This document shows positions 51,364 to 62,461 of a stretch of 64,000 nucleotides of DNA, piece by piece. The translations under genes and the position numbers were made by a program. How positions within the stretch are numbered: position 1 is the stretch's first letter; each line of letters opens with the position of its first letter. Source of the stretch: Salvator merianae. Lineage: Eukaryota > Chordata > Lepidosauria > Squamata > Teiidae. Below the pieces are notes generated by a model. It saw only the letters and a program-made list of their open reading frames with translations. It had not been told where the DNA came from and ran no database searches. The DNA lies in assembly GCA_003586115.2 (NCBI GenBank), contig QVOM02000070.1:2292840-2356839 (forward strand). The letters are read 5' to 3'.

Positions 51364-53415
51364 TGAGTCTTTCTCAGAACAGCAATATATCCATTTCTCA
51401 GCTGTTTAAAATGGGACTATACCACAAATGCCAGAGGAATGTCTGGGAATTCCAATATAGTGTCGAGAGGATTGCTGGTTTAAAGTGAGTCTGCAAGCAG
51501 CCTGAGACACACCTGCAATTATTTCCTCTTCTGTGTAGCTATTAAAGGCTTCGAGGGCCCTGCTGCATGTATGTTCTGGATCCTCTCTGCAGCGTATTTG
51601 GCTGTCAGATTGCCATGAAAAATTACAGTGGGCCACCCAAAAGAAAACGAGAGTCCAAAATATCTCCCATTTATCTTTTTATTTATTTTGATGCATAAAA
51701 CATACATCAGGTTCCCACATGGGTACATGTATATAAGAGTGCAAAATATTTCAAAGGAATTCAAAATAGTACTGTGATTAATTTTATTGGTTTTGTTTTT
51801 GTTTTTTTAAAAAAACAGGTCCTCTTCATGGTAATTAATGCAAGATAAGCTTAACAGGAAGTTCTAATACATGAGTGGGTGGATGTGCTGACCGACTAAG
51901 GGAAAAAATACTTTGGTGTGCACTTGTGTATTTAATATAATAGCTACTAAAACAGGCTTTAGTTTAAAAAAATAGCTGCAGGAGAAACCAGAAGCAAGAG
52001 CAGTCCCAAGTATTAATACAGCAAATTAGTATGAAGAGCCAGAGGATGAGCAAAACCACGGCAAACCTGCTTTTTAAAAAATGTTAACTGCTTAATTAGT
52101 GCAAAGCTGCTGTTAAAAATGCAGAAGGACAGACAAGGAAGATATATCGCAAGTTTTAGCTCAGAGGGTTCCCCCCCCGCCCCCCCGAGGAATTGCTCTT
52201 TTGCACACTACATTAATCCTGCTAGAACTAAGGCTTTCTTGACATTGCAGTCCAGGATGCTTCACCCCAGCCCCTTGGACTACAACTCCCATGAGGGTGA
52301 GCGATCATATTGCCCACTAGACTAACATTGCAGTAGGCCTGTCCAAAGAGACCCAGCTAAATAGCTTGTTTAGATTCTTAACTTCTGTTTGACAGTCTGA
52401 GTAAATTGAAAGTCTGGAGGAAACCCAGTGTCATTGACACGAGTGTGCATAATAAGGGCCTGCTATGAAACAAATAGTAGGGCACTTTTTCACACAAGAC
52501 GATGCAGCCAAAGGAGCAGTTACTATGCTGTAGGCAGGAATTCACTTAGGGTGCTGGAACATAGCTAAGATAGGGTTGCCATGTGCAAAAGAGAACAAAC
52601 CTCATTTACTCTTGATAGTTATACAAACAAAGGAATTTAAGCAGTTGTTGCTTGCATTAAAAACAACAACTGCTGAAGTTCCTTTTTCTGTGCAGCTTTT
52701 AAAGTTACAGGAGCTCTACCCTATTTTTCATATGATTCCCCTAAGCTAAGGTGGAGTGACCCCAGGCAAAGGAAGGAAATTGGGATCCTCATTCCATGCA
52801 AAGATCAAGAACATAAACTGCAAGCTAAGTATCCAGCCCAGAACACCTAAAGGGATTCCCTTTTTTCTCTGAATTCCTGACCCCCCCAAAAGCTTGCTGA
52901 ATAGTAATTATACCCCCTTATGGCACAATTTTATGCACGTAGATCAATTTGAACAACTTCCCTGTTCAGTGTGATTTACATCCATTCAGAACTGCAGTCT
53001 TTTGTTAAGATCAAACTTCCTGAGGCGGAGCAAGATTAAGAAAGATAGCTAGCCCTGAAAAGTGTGTGTGTATGTGTGGGGAAAGTACTGTGTTTATATT
53101 ACTTTTTCGTTTTCAGAGCTATCTGAATCTCTGACGCTGATCAGCAACTCGTTCCCTTTATCACCGTGGTTCACAAACTCCAGGAGACTGAACTTTCATT
53201 CTGTTATCAGCTCCATAAGTCAGTTTCCTTGAATAAACTTTATGATTAAGTGAACAGATCTTCCATTCTTATTAATTGCTTGGGGCTTTTCAAGATATCA
53301 ACTTCTAACTTGGTCATCAGGTTGTTGAACAACAATGTCAAGTGATTATGCCAAAAGTGAATGCTAAGCATTACTGTCCTTTGATTTCCTCTTCAAGTTT
53401 CAAAGCAGTTAAGGA
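51364..53415. other. No recognised gene
   Basis: Nothing recognisable as coding. A GGACTACAACTCCCATGAGG string at 52275 resembles the ZNF143 motif. There are poly-C runs near 52171 and a TGTGTGTGTATGTGTG run near 53063. Confidence 0.45.
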
Positions 53416-53419
53416 GTAA

Positions 53420-54014
53420 AGATGTGCCAAACTGGTGTGGATTTAAATCTGTTCGAATTGAACCAGGCAGTTTGTTCCACCCTGAGTTTAACTGAATCAC
53501 CTTCCTCTTTGAAGGGGGGGGGGGCAGTTCGAATCAAACCAAACCAGGAAATGTTCAATCAAATAGACTGAACCACTCAGGCTGTAATCAGACACCACAA
53601 AAAAAGCATCTCTGAGGCGGCTCAGAGACGGTTTCGAGGTGGGATCGTTCACACACCAGTCTGCCCCTCTCCTTTCTCATGAACATTCTGTGCTAGAAAA
53701 GGTGGATTAGAGAAGATTTGGGAACACGAGGGTCACACATGGTCCCTACGAGATGCCTCTAAGGGACCTGTTTTATTATGTCTGAACACAGCCTTAGTTT
53801 GGTTCTGACCAGTTTGAGTCTGATCCCATCTAGCCATTTAAACAGGTCTTTTAATGTATTACTGATTTACTGATTGAACCATTTTTCGAACTGTTTGAGG
53901 TTCAGTTTGACCTGACTCAAGCTTGTTCAACCTGGTTCGAGCTAAAACTGAACTGCTCATTGGTTTGGTTCAGTTCAAACCAAACCACTGAATTTAAGTT
54001 TGTATGCATCTCTA
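53420..54014. mobile_element. A/T-rich gtgcaca-type DNA element, interrupted by a MITE
   Basis: Begins AAAGATGTGCCAAACTGGTG and ends GTTTGTATGCATCTCTATTG. Inner strings such as GAACCAGGCAGTTT and CAGTTCAAACCAAACCACTG match the copy at 48225. A GATCAGACA-type MITE (53580-53793) splits it. Confidence 0.6.
53580..53793 (-). mobile_element. GATCAGACA-type MITE nested in another element
   Basis: GGCTGTAATCAGACACCACA at the left and TATGTCTGAACACAGCC at the right, with the reverse-oriented core between. A complete copy. Confidence 0.75.
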
Positions 54015-54299
54015 TTGAGGGGTCGCAATAGCAAGGACTGATTAGCACTGAGCAAAACAAAAAAGCTCTGCTTACAGATTTCGCTCAGAAGAGGAAGACG
54101 TTGCTTGCCAAAGGTTTTGAAGCCACAGGAATTTCCTCCAATTTAGGTTTTAAAAGTCTAGCGTATTCAGCTTAACTGATCTAAATGATTCTGCACAGTC
54201 ACCCCTTTTCACTATCAAGAGATGCAAAATCAAGGCTCGTCAACTTATTTGGGCATTTGTGGCAGAAAGTTCAGAAATCCTCCTCAGTTCCTCACTCCT

Positions 54300-54440
54300 G
54301 AAATAAAAATATTATACAGTATTGATAAATAAATGTATACTGTGTTATTTTGCATTGCTTGTTTTCTTCTGTTGTGTAAACTGCCTTGAGCAATTCTTTG
54401 GAAAAATAGTATACAAATAAAATGGAAATGAAAAACAACA
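54300..54440 (+). mobile_element. LINE 3' tail
   Basis: AACTGCCTTGAGCAATTCTT then AGTATACAAATAAAATGG, the same end as at 31720-31785. Confidence 0.45.
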
Positions 54441-55324
54441 AACTGCTTTTATAGTATTGTCAAGCAAACTGCATGGATTTCCACTTGCAGTTCCTTGGAA
54501 CTGAACTTGATTTTTGGCATATTTGCTGTTCTTGTTGTTCCAAAATTTGCTACTTGAGGCAGCTGCTGCACACTATCTGAGAACAAGATCAGCCTTAACT
54601 CTCTGGATGTTTAAAAAAAAAAATCCCATTTTTTTCCCCACAGCTTGTCGTGTACTTTGTATAACTTGCTACAGAGCTGCTTCCTGGACTTTGCCTGCAA
54701 ACGTTGATTTGCTATTGCATACCTTTGGGGAGATCAGATGACAGGGAGGAGAGGATTCTACACTTTTGATCGGTGTACAAAAGCAGGAATTAAAGCAGAC
54801 CACAAACTTGTTGAAATCCCCTCCCCTTAAGCTGCTGCCTTGTTAAAGATGCCAGCATCTCTTCATCCTTTCCATCTGACCACTCTTATGTACCATGCCA
54901 GTACAGCAGCCCCACCAGGTATAGCACGGTTTTTTTTTATAACATAGCTGGTAAAGTGTGACTTATGGAAAAAATGACTATTGACTAACCAGTTTTGCTT
55001 TTCCATTATCAGTAATATGCGACTGGCTATTTGGTTGGTTGGCTTTTTAGACCCTTTTTTCTTTTTTAAAAATAATTATATTACAGAGCAATAACCATTA
55101 CACTGACAGTATCAGATTTATATAAAACTCTTCTGTTTCCAGTGGTTCTATTTGCTTCTGGTTCTTCCAGGATGTTTCAGATCAGTGATTAGCGCCGTCT
55201 TCCTTGGGAGGTATCTGTTCAGAATCAACGTTTGGCATTGCATCCAGCAATGGTTTCCACACAATTCGACAGTTCTGTTTTTTTAATAATACTTTGCAAT
55301 TATTTCGTTCTACACTGGCCTTCC

Positions 55325-55945
55325 CCTGTATCTGACCTGGAAATTGAAAATGGTCCAGAATGCAGCTCCCCATCTCTTATCGGGTACTTCCTTTAGGGAC
55401 CATATTTCCCCGGTCCTACGGGAGTTGCACTGGTTACCAGTGGACCTCCGGATCAGGTACAAGGTTCTGTTATTAACATTTAAGGCATATCGCGGCCTGG
55501 GACCCACATATCTCAGGAACTACACCCTCCCATATGAACCTACAAGGTCACTGAGATCTCAAAATAAAGATCTCCTAGTGGTGCCTGGGATCAAGGACAT
55601 AAGATTGGCCTCTACACGGACTCGTGCCTTTTCTGTATTTGCCCCACGTTGGTGGAACAATCTGCCATATGAAGTAAGGGCCTTGCAGGATCCTGCTAAT
55701 TTCTGCAAGGCCTGCAAGACGGCACTTTTTAATATGTCTGTCGGATATTAGTTTTTATTGTCTCTGTTCATTAGTTGGGATTTTAGCTTTTTAAAGGTTT
55801 TTAGTGTAGATTGGTGTTTTAAGGATTTGTAATTTTATTTGTTATATGGTTTTATATCTTGATGTTGTTTAATTTTGTTGTAAGCTGCGCTGAGCCGTAT
55901 GGAAGGGGGGCGGGGTATAAGTAATAAATTTCATTTCATTCATTT
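55325..55945 (+). mobile_element. L2-type LINE, C-terminal ORF2 and 3' end
   Basis: An open frame at 55344-55751 encodes MVQNAAPHLLSGTSFRDHIS, VLRELHWLPVDLRIRYKVLL, FKAYRGLGPTYL and later FSVFAPRWWNNLPYEVRAL. These are the QNAAARL, LHWLPVxxRIxxKxLLLTFK and PRxWNxLP blocks at the C-terminus of L2/Rex/CR1-group reverse transcriptases. It is followed by AAGCTGCGCTGAGCCGTATG and a TTTCATTTCATTCATTT terminal repeat. The intact frame suggests a fairly young copy. Confidence 0.8.
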
Positions 55946-56060
55946 TTTTCCCCTGCCCTCATGTTTGTAATGCAATCCCAGCAACTCTCTCTTTCTCCCT
56001 TATACATGCATGGCCTCTTGATCTGCTTCCTGAGCAATCCAATCAGACTCTGCTACACTA

Positions 56061-57229
56061 GGGATGTGCACGAAGAGTTCATAACATTCAAATTTTGTAC
56101 GAAAATGGCGTTTTCTCCATCTTCGCACGAAATGTGAAAGGAAAAACGAACAGCGAATGCGAATGGCGAAGGTCCTGGCGACTTTCGCTGCAGTTTGGGA
56201 CCTTCGCCATTTGCCGCAACCTCCCTCTTTTTTTCACTGCTGGAATATTTGTAGCATCGAAGCATTGAAGCTTTGCTGCCTCAATACACTGCCTCTAGAG
56301 GTTGGAGAGAGGTAGTGTAAGCAATGACGAAAGACGGTATTTTATCTCGCATGAGGATGAGAACTGACTCAGATGGCTAGAGTACTTCGAGGAGTTAATA
56401 AAATTGATTGAAGTGCGTTGTGGTAGATATAGTTCTGTTTTTTGGAAACGGAGGGCAAGAGGTGGGTACAACTGTCAGGTCAGCCTTTTTTCGCTACTGC
56501 TCTGAACCACGGAAGCTATGGGGCTATTTCGCACGCTGCTGAGCCCTCCCTCCTCGTAAGGAGGAGTTGCTTGTCAGCTGGACTCTGTCTAATTGAGTTA
56601 ATAGTGACCTTATTTTTCGCCCTCAAAAACCTCACGAGAAATCATTCAAAATCCAAAGGCCAATCACTGATACCAATACAGAAGCCAATAGGAAATAATT
56701 TCTGATCCATTCGATTGTGAAAGTTAAGTGCAGTCACGCGCACGTGCACACAGAAATAATAGGGGGAGTGAGAGACCCATCGAAAACTGCGAAAAATCAA
56801 TGCCTTTGCTTGCATTCATGTACAGATTAGGGAAAAACTAGCATTTCCACGCAACCCCTGTGAGTACCGTCGCTGCATAGCCACGCACTCTCGTTCATGC
56901 TAGCCATCGCTTAAACCGCTTATAAGTGAACTCCGCGCAATTTTTCTCTTATAAAAAAATAATACCTCCTTAAACTAGCAAGGTGCACGCTCAAATGTGG
57001 AAGGGAGAGGGGGATATGTGGGGCGTTTTCCTACAGAAATAAGTGTATGTTTTTCGATAGTTTATTTCATTTATTTTGCAAGTAACATGCCCCCGGTTTT
57101 TGCGAAGATTTTCGCAGTGAAAACGAAGGTCTCCCTTTTCGCGCCTAGAGTTTTCGCGCGAAAACGAAGCTCCGTTGCTTCACAGCATCGCGAAGTGAAA
57201 AGCGGAAAATTCTTTCGTGCACATCCCTA
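56061..57229. mobile_element. Non-autonomous DNA transposon with TIRs and TA flanks
   Basis: The left end GGGATGTGCACGAAGA and the right end TCTTTCGTGCACATCCC are inverted repeats, each flanked by TA, consistent with a TA target-site duplication. The element is about 1.17 kb. It is rich in CG-containing strings like TTCGCACGAAATG and TTTTCGCGCGAAAACGAAG that pair across it. No transposase frame is recognisable. Confidence 0.75.
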
Positions 57230-57230
57230 T

Positions 57231-58310
57231 GCTACACTGCAGCACCCCAGAAATGTCTGGGATGTATTAGCTGATGATCCAGAATTGGTAGGGTAATGGG
57301 GAATGCAAAACACGGGGACAGATAACCTGTGCTCTTTTGCAGCAGGCTTTGATGTATGATGGACGAAAGGATGATTGAACTACAATGAAATGTGCTCAGA
57401 TACATCCCACTAACTATTGTGTGGCTGTCCCCACAGCCCATTTTTGCCAACTGTCCTCCTATCAGGGTGATAACAGACAAATAGCATTTATTGTAATTCA
57501 AGAACCCTTTGCATATTTTGTCACAGGGGCATAAGCATTTAGAATATCTCTCTTGGATGAATATTCAGAATTTGGGCAGCCTTTCTAATAAAATACTGCA
57601 TCCTGTTTATTCAATGGTTATTTCAACCTATGCAGAATGAAATCCCTCTTCATTCTTGTTTTAGTTTCCAAGGGCTTGCTTATTTAAAAAAATCTATGCC
57701 TGTAGCTATGCCTGTACATATCGACACTATGAACAGTTACAAACAGTACAGTTGGACATCAAATAATATATTTCTGCATCTACTGAATTTTAGTCACCTA
57801 CTCCATTACTAAAGGTGCATCTGATCACCCCACAGAGATTTTCTTTTGTAAATCAAGAGTAAAGAATTCAGGCTACACCCAGATGTTGTTTACTCAACAG
57901 ATTTATTAATGGGGTTATATACATATCCCTTTAACCAAAGCAACTCAGAATTGCTCCCCTCCTACTGTTAGGAGGAGTGTCATTTGGTAGTATTTAATGC
58001 TCATTGCTAAAGCTGACAGTATGATTTGACCTTGCAGTCGACCGTAGGATTTGGACAGTTTTTCTGTGGGCTTTTTATCTGTCAGCATGCTCTGCGCAGC
58101 AATCTTTCCTGCTTTACAAGTCTGTAGTTGTGCCACCCGAGACCTTCCAATTTCTGTAGGCCAGACCTTCATTTTCCTACTAGTTTTTTGGATTTTAACA
58201 TATTTACAAAGATCTATCATCTTTGTCTTGTCACATTCAGTTCTATACATTCTCTGTTCCTTGTCTACTATTTTGCTGCAGTCTTTTTTCTGTTCTGTGG
58301 CTATCAGCGT
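57231..58310. other. No recognised gene
   Basis: A plain AT-rich stretch with no exon or repeat that I can name. Confidence 0.4.
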
Positions 58311-58311
58311 T

Positions 58312-58500
58312 GGCCTGTCGCTTTAAGGGCGGGTGTTCAAAACCCATGGGAAGGGGGCGATCGCTGTTTGTGGGGCCTCCAGGCCTCCGTACTGTCTCAG
58401 CTGTGACAGTATGGATGCCTGGAGGCCCCGCGAACTGCGATCGTCCCCTTCCTGCGGGTTCCGAACACCTGCCCTTAAAGCAATGGGCCACCGCCGCTGG
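58312..58500. mobile_element. Fold-back MITE (GGCTTTAAGGGCGGGTGTTC family)
   Basis: The left arm CTTTAAGGGCGGGTGTTC pairs with the right arm GAACACCTGCCCTTAAAG. Inside, GGGGCCTCCAGGCCTCCGTA and ATGCCTGGAGGCCCCGCGAA pair around CTCAGCTGTGACAG. The right flank reads GGGCCACCGCCGCTGG. Confidence 0.85.
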
Positions 58501-59117
58501 CTGTCTCAACTTCCTGCTGATCTGTGCCCCCATCCTCATCTTTTCCATTCTCTTTCTTAAGCCTCACCTCCCACTTTAAAAGAAATCTGCTTGAATTCCA
58601 TATCAAGAGAATAGAAACAATAGATAAATGGATAAATGCATGTCCAGTGGATTTGTTTTCCTGATACATCAAGAAAAAGTTCATCTCTAACATGCAAGAC
58701 ATTGCTCTGTCTCCTACAATTCCCAAAACTCCTCTCTGCCACTGTAAACGATTGGGCCACACAACCTGTTGATCTCCAGCAGCTTCTTTACCTTTTTCTG
58801 CTCCGTGATCTTGCGCAAAAGCTTCCCTCCGTTTTCCTGTTCTCTGCTCCTGCACAAGTTAGTTTCTGAGTGTGAATATTCATGCACCTATTTTTAATCC
58901 CACCCAATTGCATGTTTCCCCTATCCCCTTCCATGCAGCTGTAGTTAGGTTTGCTGTACTGAAATTACTTTTGATAGCAGGAATATGTAGCTTGGTTAGG
59001 TGGTCTAAAGGAGTCCTCCTGCAGAAAATTGCAAACTAAAAACTAAAAAAACTTCACAGTGGGATCTTCCCTAACTCCACAGTGGAATCTTCCGTGAGGA
59101 TCGTTGACCAGTCACAG

Positions 59118-59225
59118 TGCGTGTCAACATCATCTACTTCACAGGGTTGTTGTGAGAATAAAATGGAGAGGGGGAGAATGCATGCTGCCTTAAGCTCTTT
59201 GGAAGAAAGTAAGCATATAAATCTT
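59118..59225 (+). mobile_element. SINE tail directly before the CARD-gene exon
   Basis: TTCACAGGGTTGTTGTGAGA, ATAAAATGGAGAGGGGGAGA and AGTAAGCATATAAATC are the 3' part of a common reptile SINE-like repeat (GGGTTGTTGTGAGGATAAAA). It ends about 25 bases before the CARD-gene acceptor at 59252. Confidence 0.5.
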
Positions 59226-59252
59226 CTTTCTCTACCTCTTCTCTATTTCCAG

Positions 59253-59598
59253 ATGGCTGCACCTTTGGATAGCGCTGTGCTAATCTGCAATCACCGGGAA
59301 CTGTTTCTACGCTGGATCGAACCTAACCCAGCTCCTTTGCTCCGTGGACTCTATGATCATGGAGTTTTTACCCAACCGGAATACTTCTCATTACTGGAGA
59401 CAAAGCCTAAGGCCAACCAAGTTATTGCACTTCTGGACAGAGTTTGCTCTGCACAAGAAGACAGTGAAAAATTTGTTGAAGTGCTGAAGGAACAGCAAGA
59501 AGCCTACTGCCCTGAACTGCAGAACTGGCTGCAAACTAACTGGCCCACGGAAGAAAAAGAAGAACTCTGTACAAACCAAACAAGTATAGAACATCCAG
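59253..59598 (+). CDS. CARD-domain protein, first coding exon
   Basis: The ATG follows directly after the acceptor TTCTCTATTTCCAG, so an untranslated exon must lie upstream. The 346-base exon ends CATCCAG|GTATAG in phase 1. Residues 1-100 form a death-fold domain of CARD type: MAAPLDSAVLICNHRELFLR, WIEPNPAPLLRGLYDHGVFT, QPEYFSLLETKPKANQVIAL, LDRVCSAQEDSEKFVEVLKE. The HRELF...LLRGLYDHGVFT...TKxxANQVIALLD pattern is the usual helix order of CARDs. Such domains assemble inflammasome or NF-kB complexes in the cytosol. I do not recognise the family member. Confidence 0.8.
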
Positions 59599-59608
59599 GT
59601 ATAGTCCA

Positions 59609-59776
59609 GCCAGCGGCGGCCCATGGCTTTAAGGGCGGGTGTTCATAATGTGCGGGAAGTGAGTGATCGCTGTTCGTGGGACCTCCAGGACTCCATACTA
59701 TTGCAGCAGGTGACAGCGATTCCTCGCCTCCTGTGTGTTACAAACAGCCGCCTTTAAAGCCACAGGTCGTCACTGA
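59609..59776. mobile_element. Fold-back MITE next to a splice donor
   Basis: CCAGCGGCGGCCCATGGCTT then AAGGGCGGGTGTTC at the left, and ACAAACAGCCGCCTTTAAAG then CCACAGGTCGTCACTG at the right. It belongs to the same family as 43800 and 58312 but is more diverged inside. It begins only about ten bases after the CARD exon donor. Confidence 0.75.
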
Positions 59777-60195
59777 GTCCAGCATCCTGTCTCACACAAT
59801 GGCCCACCAATTGCCTATGGGCATCTCAAGCAGAAGACAAAGGCAAAACCTCAGCTGCTCTCGACTCCCTGCAAATGGCCTTTAGAGGCATCTTGCCTGT
59901 CTCTCCAACCTGGAGGTGGTACCTAGGCATCCATTCTAGTAGCCATTGATGCACCTGACCTCCATGAATTTGTCCAACCCTATAAGAACGTAAGAGGAGC
60001 CCTGCTGGATCAGGCCGCAGCCCATCTAGTCCAGCATCACAAGGTGGCCCTCAAAGTGCTTCTGGGCATTCTCAAGCAGAAGACAAAGGCAAAACCTTCA
60101 CCTGCTCTCAGTTCCTTGCAAATGGCCTTTAGAGGGATCCTGCCTGTCTCCCCAACCTGGAGGCAATACTTAGGCATCAGTTCTAGCAGATATTG
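59777..60195. mobile_element. Dispersed repeat, two similar blocks
   Basis: The block GAAGACAAAGGCAAAACCTC, CTGCAAATGGCCTTTAGAGG and CCAACCTGGAGG appears at 59831-59920 and again at 60079-60165. AAGAGGAGCCCTGCTGGATC and CATCTAGTCCAGCAT between them is a string common in reptile genomes. The family name is uncertain (CR1/L2-derived is possible). A reverse fragment lies near 37255-37310. Confidence 0.5.
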
Positions 60196-61162
60196 ATAGC
60201 ACTACCTTTTGTATCTCTGTGTAGTTTGGAAAAATTCCAGTTACTCTTTGTTTCCGAATACAACTCCTATAGAGAAATCTCTCATAAAAGATTATGGTTT
60301 GGCTCTTGCAAACCACAATGTAATGCAAAACTGGGTTATGCAAGTAGTTTAATAGGTGCTTATGCAAAACTGGTGATTAAGGAAACTGCAGAGGTCTGGA
60401 ATAAGTCAGTGCTTGGGATGTGCATGAAAGCAAAATGGTTGGTTCAGTTTGTAACAAACCTGAACCAGCCATGGTGCAAACTGTTTGACTACAACCGGTA
60501 GGTTGGTTCTATTGACAACTCCCCTAATTGTGTCCTTATTTCACTTTCCTTCCCCCACTGTGCCTCAAAAGCAACATCTCCTCTGTAGAGGTCTGCATGG
60601 AATCCACACTTTTCAGTGGCAGGGAACCGAAGCAGCATGTAAGCACCTGTGCTTTCTTGTCCACCTGCAGGTTCCTAAGGCACTGGGCTTTAGGAATGGG
60701 CAGAGATGATGTGAAAGGCTGTCACCAAATTCAAACCTGTCCTTTGTGCACTGTGTTACCCAGTGAAGTGTATTACACCCCAGCAGGTTAAGCCCGTATT
60801 AAGTGAAGCCAAACTTGCTAGCAATAAACCTAACACGATTGATCTCCCCCGCCCCCCCAAAAAATCACCCTATCATAGCACCACAATGACCTAAGAAGAG
60901 ATATCTAATGTGGTTCCTGGGGACCTTTGATTGACTATTTTGTTGACAAACTCTCCTATCTGTTTTTGCAACTGTAAGAATGATCTCCAATCCCCAGCAC
61001 CCCTGCCTCCAGCAAGGCGTGTTCATACCTGAGATGGAGGGGACTGGAACACAGAGGAATTTCCTCTGTTTAAGGGGTATCAGCTATATGAACTTCAAGT
61101 ATCAGCCCTTTCACTGCTTTTCCTTAATATTTGTTTTATCTCTCTCTCTCATGTTTTTATAG

Positions 61163-61231
61163 CTTCTCCTCCTAAGCCTCCTAAAAAGTCACTGCTGAAA
61201 TTTTGGAAGTCAAAGAAATACAAGCTCCCAG
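61163..61231 (+). CDS. CARD-domain protein, second coding exon (basic linker)
   Basis: Acceptor TGTTTTTATAG, phase 1 in. It encodes ASPPKPPKKSLLKFWKSKKY then KLP, a proline/lysine-rich linker. The end is CCCAG|GCAAGT, a good GC-type donor; no GT donor fits nearby in a useful phase. The basic stretch could bind membrane or nucleic acid, or act as a nuclear signal, but nothing proves this. Confidence 0.6.
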
Positions 61232-61485
61232 GCAAGTCATTCTTCTATATAATCTTCCATAGGATGGTCTCCTTACTGATTTTATTTGTGCCCTATGTTT
61301 CAGCCTAACATTGGCACCCAAGCTGTTACTCTTCAAATCTGAGGAAGGAGTAGTGTTGCTTTGGCAATATGAATTCTCAAGCAGGATGAAGATGGAGTCA
61401 ACCCCAGACCCAGTAGTGGTATCATAGCGTAATGCATTTGCCATCCACAGTTTGCAGAAGCAATATGCAATTAGTTGAGATCACA

Positions 61486-61822
61486 GATGTGCAAAACTAC
61501 ATTCATGTTCACAAATTTGATTGAATATTTCACATTCATGGATATCTGTATGGAATCGAAAATGTGGTTTTTCATGTTCCCAGAATGCGATTGAAACGAA
61601 ACCAGTCACTCCCTTGGTGAAAATGAAGTATTTGATAGACTCTTCAGGTTTTTGTTGTGGTTTTTCCCCATGAAAAGAGCATTTTCATTAGGAAAATCTT
61701 CGCAAAAATGAATGCAAAAAAAGTAAGGTTTTTTGCTGTTGCGATTCACTGACGAAGTGAAAATATGGTTTTTCACTTTGATAGCAAAATGAAAACATGA
61801 ATTTTGTTCACACACATCCCTA
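61486..61822. mobile_element. A/T-rich gtgcaca-type DNA element
   Basis: From CAGATGTGCAAAACTACATT to TTTGTTCACACACATCCCTA. The end matches those at 9437 and 57229. Confidence 0.5.
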
Positions 61823-62040
61823 GTTGAGATTGCTCCATGTTTCTTCAGCAGAGATATGCAGATACTTTTTGTGCATGTTTGGTTTAATTTAATTTAATTT
61901 TTTTTCTTGGAACAGCAGGGTGCTTGGCTCTACTTGCACACCTTCGAACCACAATCAGACAGGGTGTGTTTGCTAGATTCAACAGAACACCCCTTTGTTT
62001 CATCCAGATTCGAACTATGATTTTGAACAGGCAGGGTGTT

Positions 62041-62215
62041 TGGTTCACTGAGCTACAGTCCCTTCCAGACTCCATGGGCACCTCTATGCAGTTTTCTTGG
62101 TGGAGACACAAAAGTGGCTTGCCATTGTCTACTTCTGGGGAGAGGCTGGGGATCAAACAGGCAGCCCTTTGTTTTCCAGGCTGCTTACATTACCAATGAG
62201 ATACAGCTACCTGGC
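62041..62215 (-). mobile_element. tRNA-derived SINE
   Basis: In reverse orientation: CACTGAGCTACAGTCCCTTC, CAGTTTTCTTGGTGGAGACA, GGCTTGCCATTGTCTACTTC and GGGATCAAAC. It contains a second reversed A-box-like end at 62195-62215. Confidence 0.65.
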
Positions 62216-62461
62216 TGAAAACGGGGTACCATTTAAATATCTCCCTCAGGCCCTGAAGTGACACTGATCCCATGTATTTTAGGAAATTCAATGTCCAGTT
62301 ACCCAATGTTGAGAGGAATGAAAAGGAGAATCCAAATAGGTGTCACTATTTGCATTTATTATTTTTCTTCCATATCCGGCCACTGCCAGGAGTTCAGGGT
62401 AACACGGTAGTGGTCTTGAGAGTCTTCTTGACAGATGCCCTAATATATCACTGCGGTTCCA

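Noticed and set aside
55344..55751. 135-codon plus-strand frame as a host gene
   Set aside because: The LHWLPV...RWWNNLP blocks identify it as an L2-type LINE.
62281..62341. Possible small CARD-gene exon between TTTTAG and AATAG|GTGTCA
   Set aside because: Splice sites are passable, but it enters and leaves in phase 1, so it does not resolve the phase conflict with the next exon.
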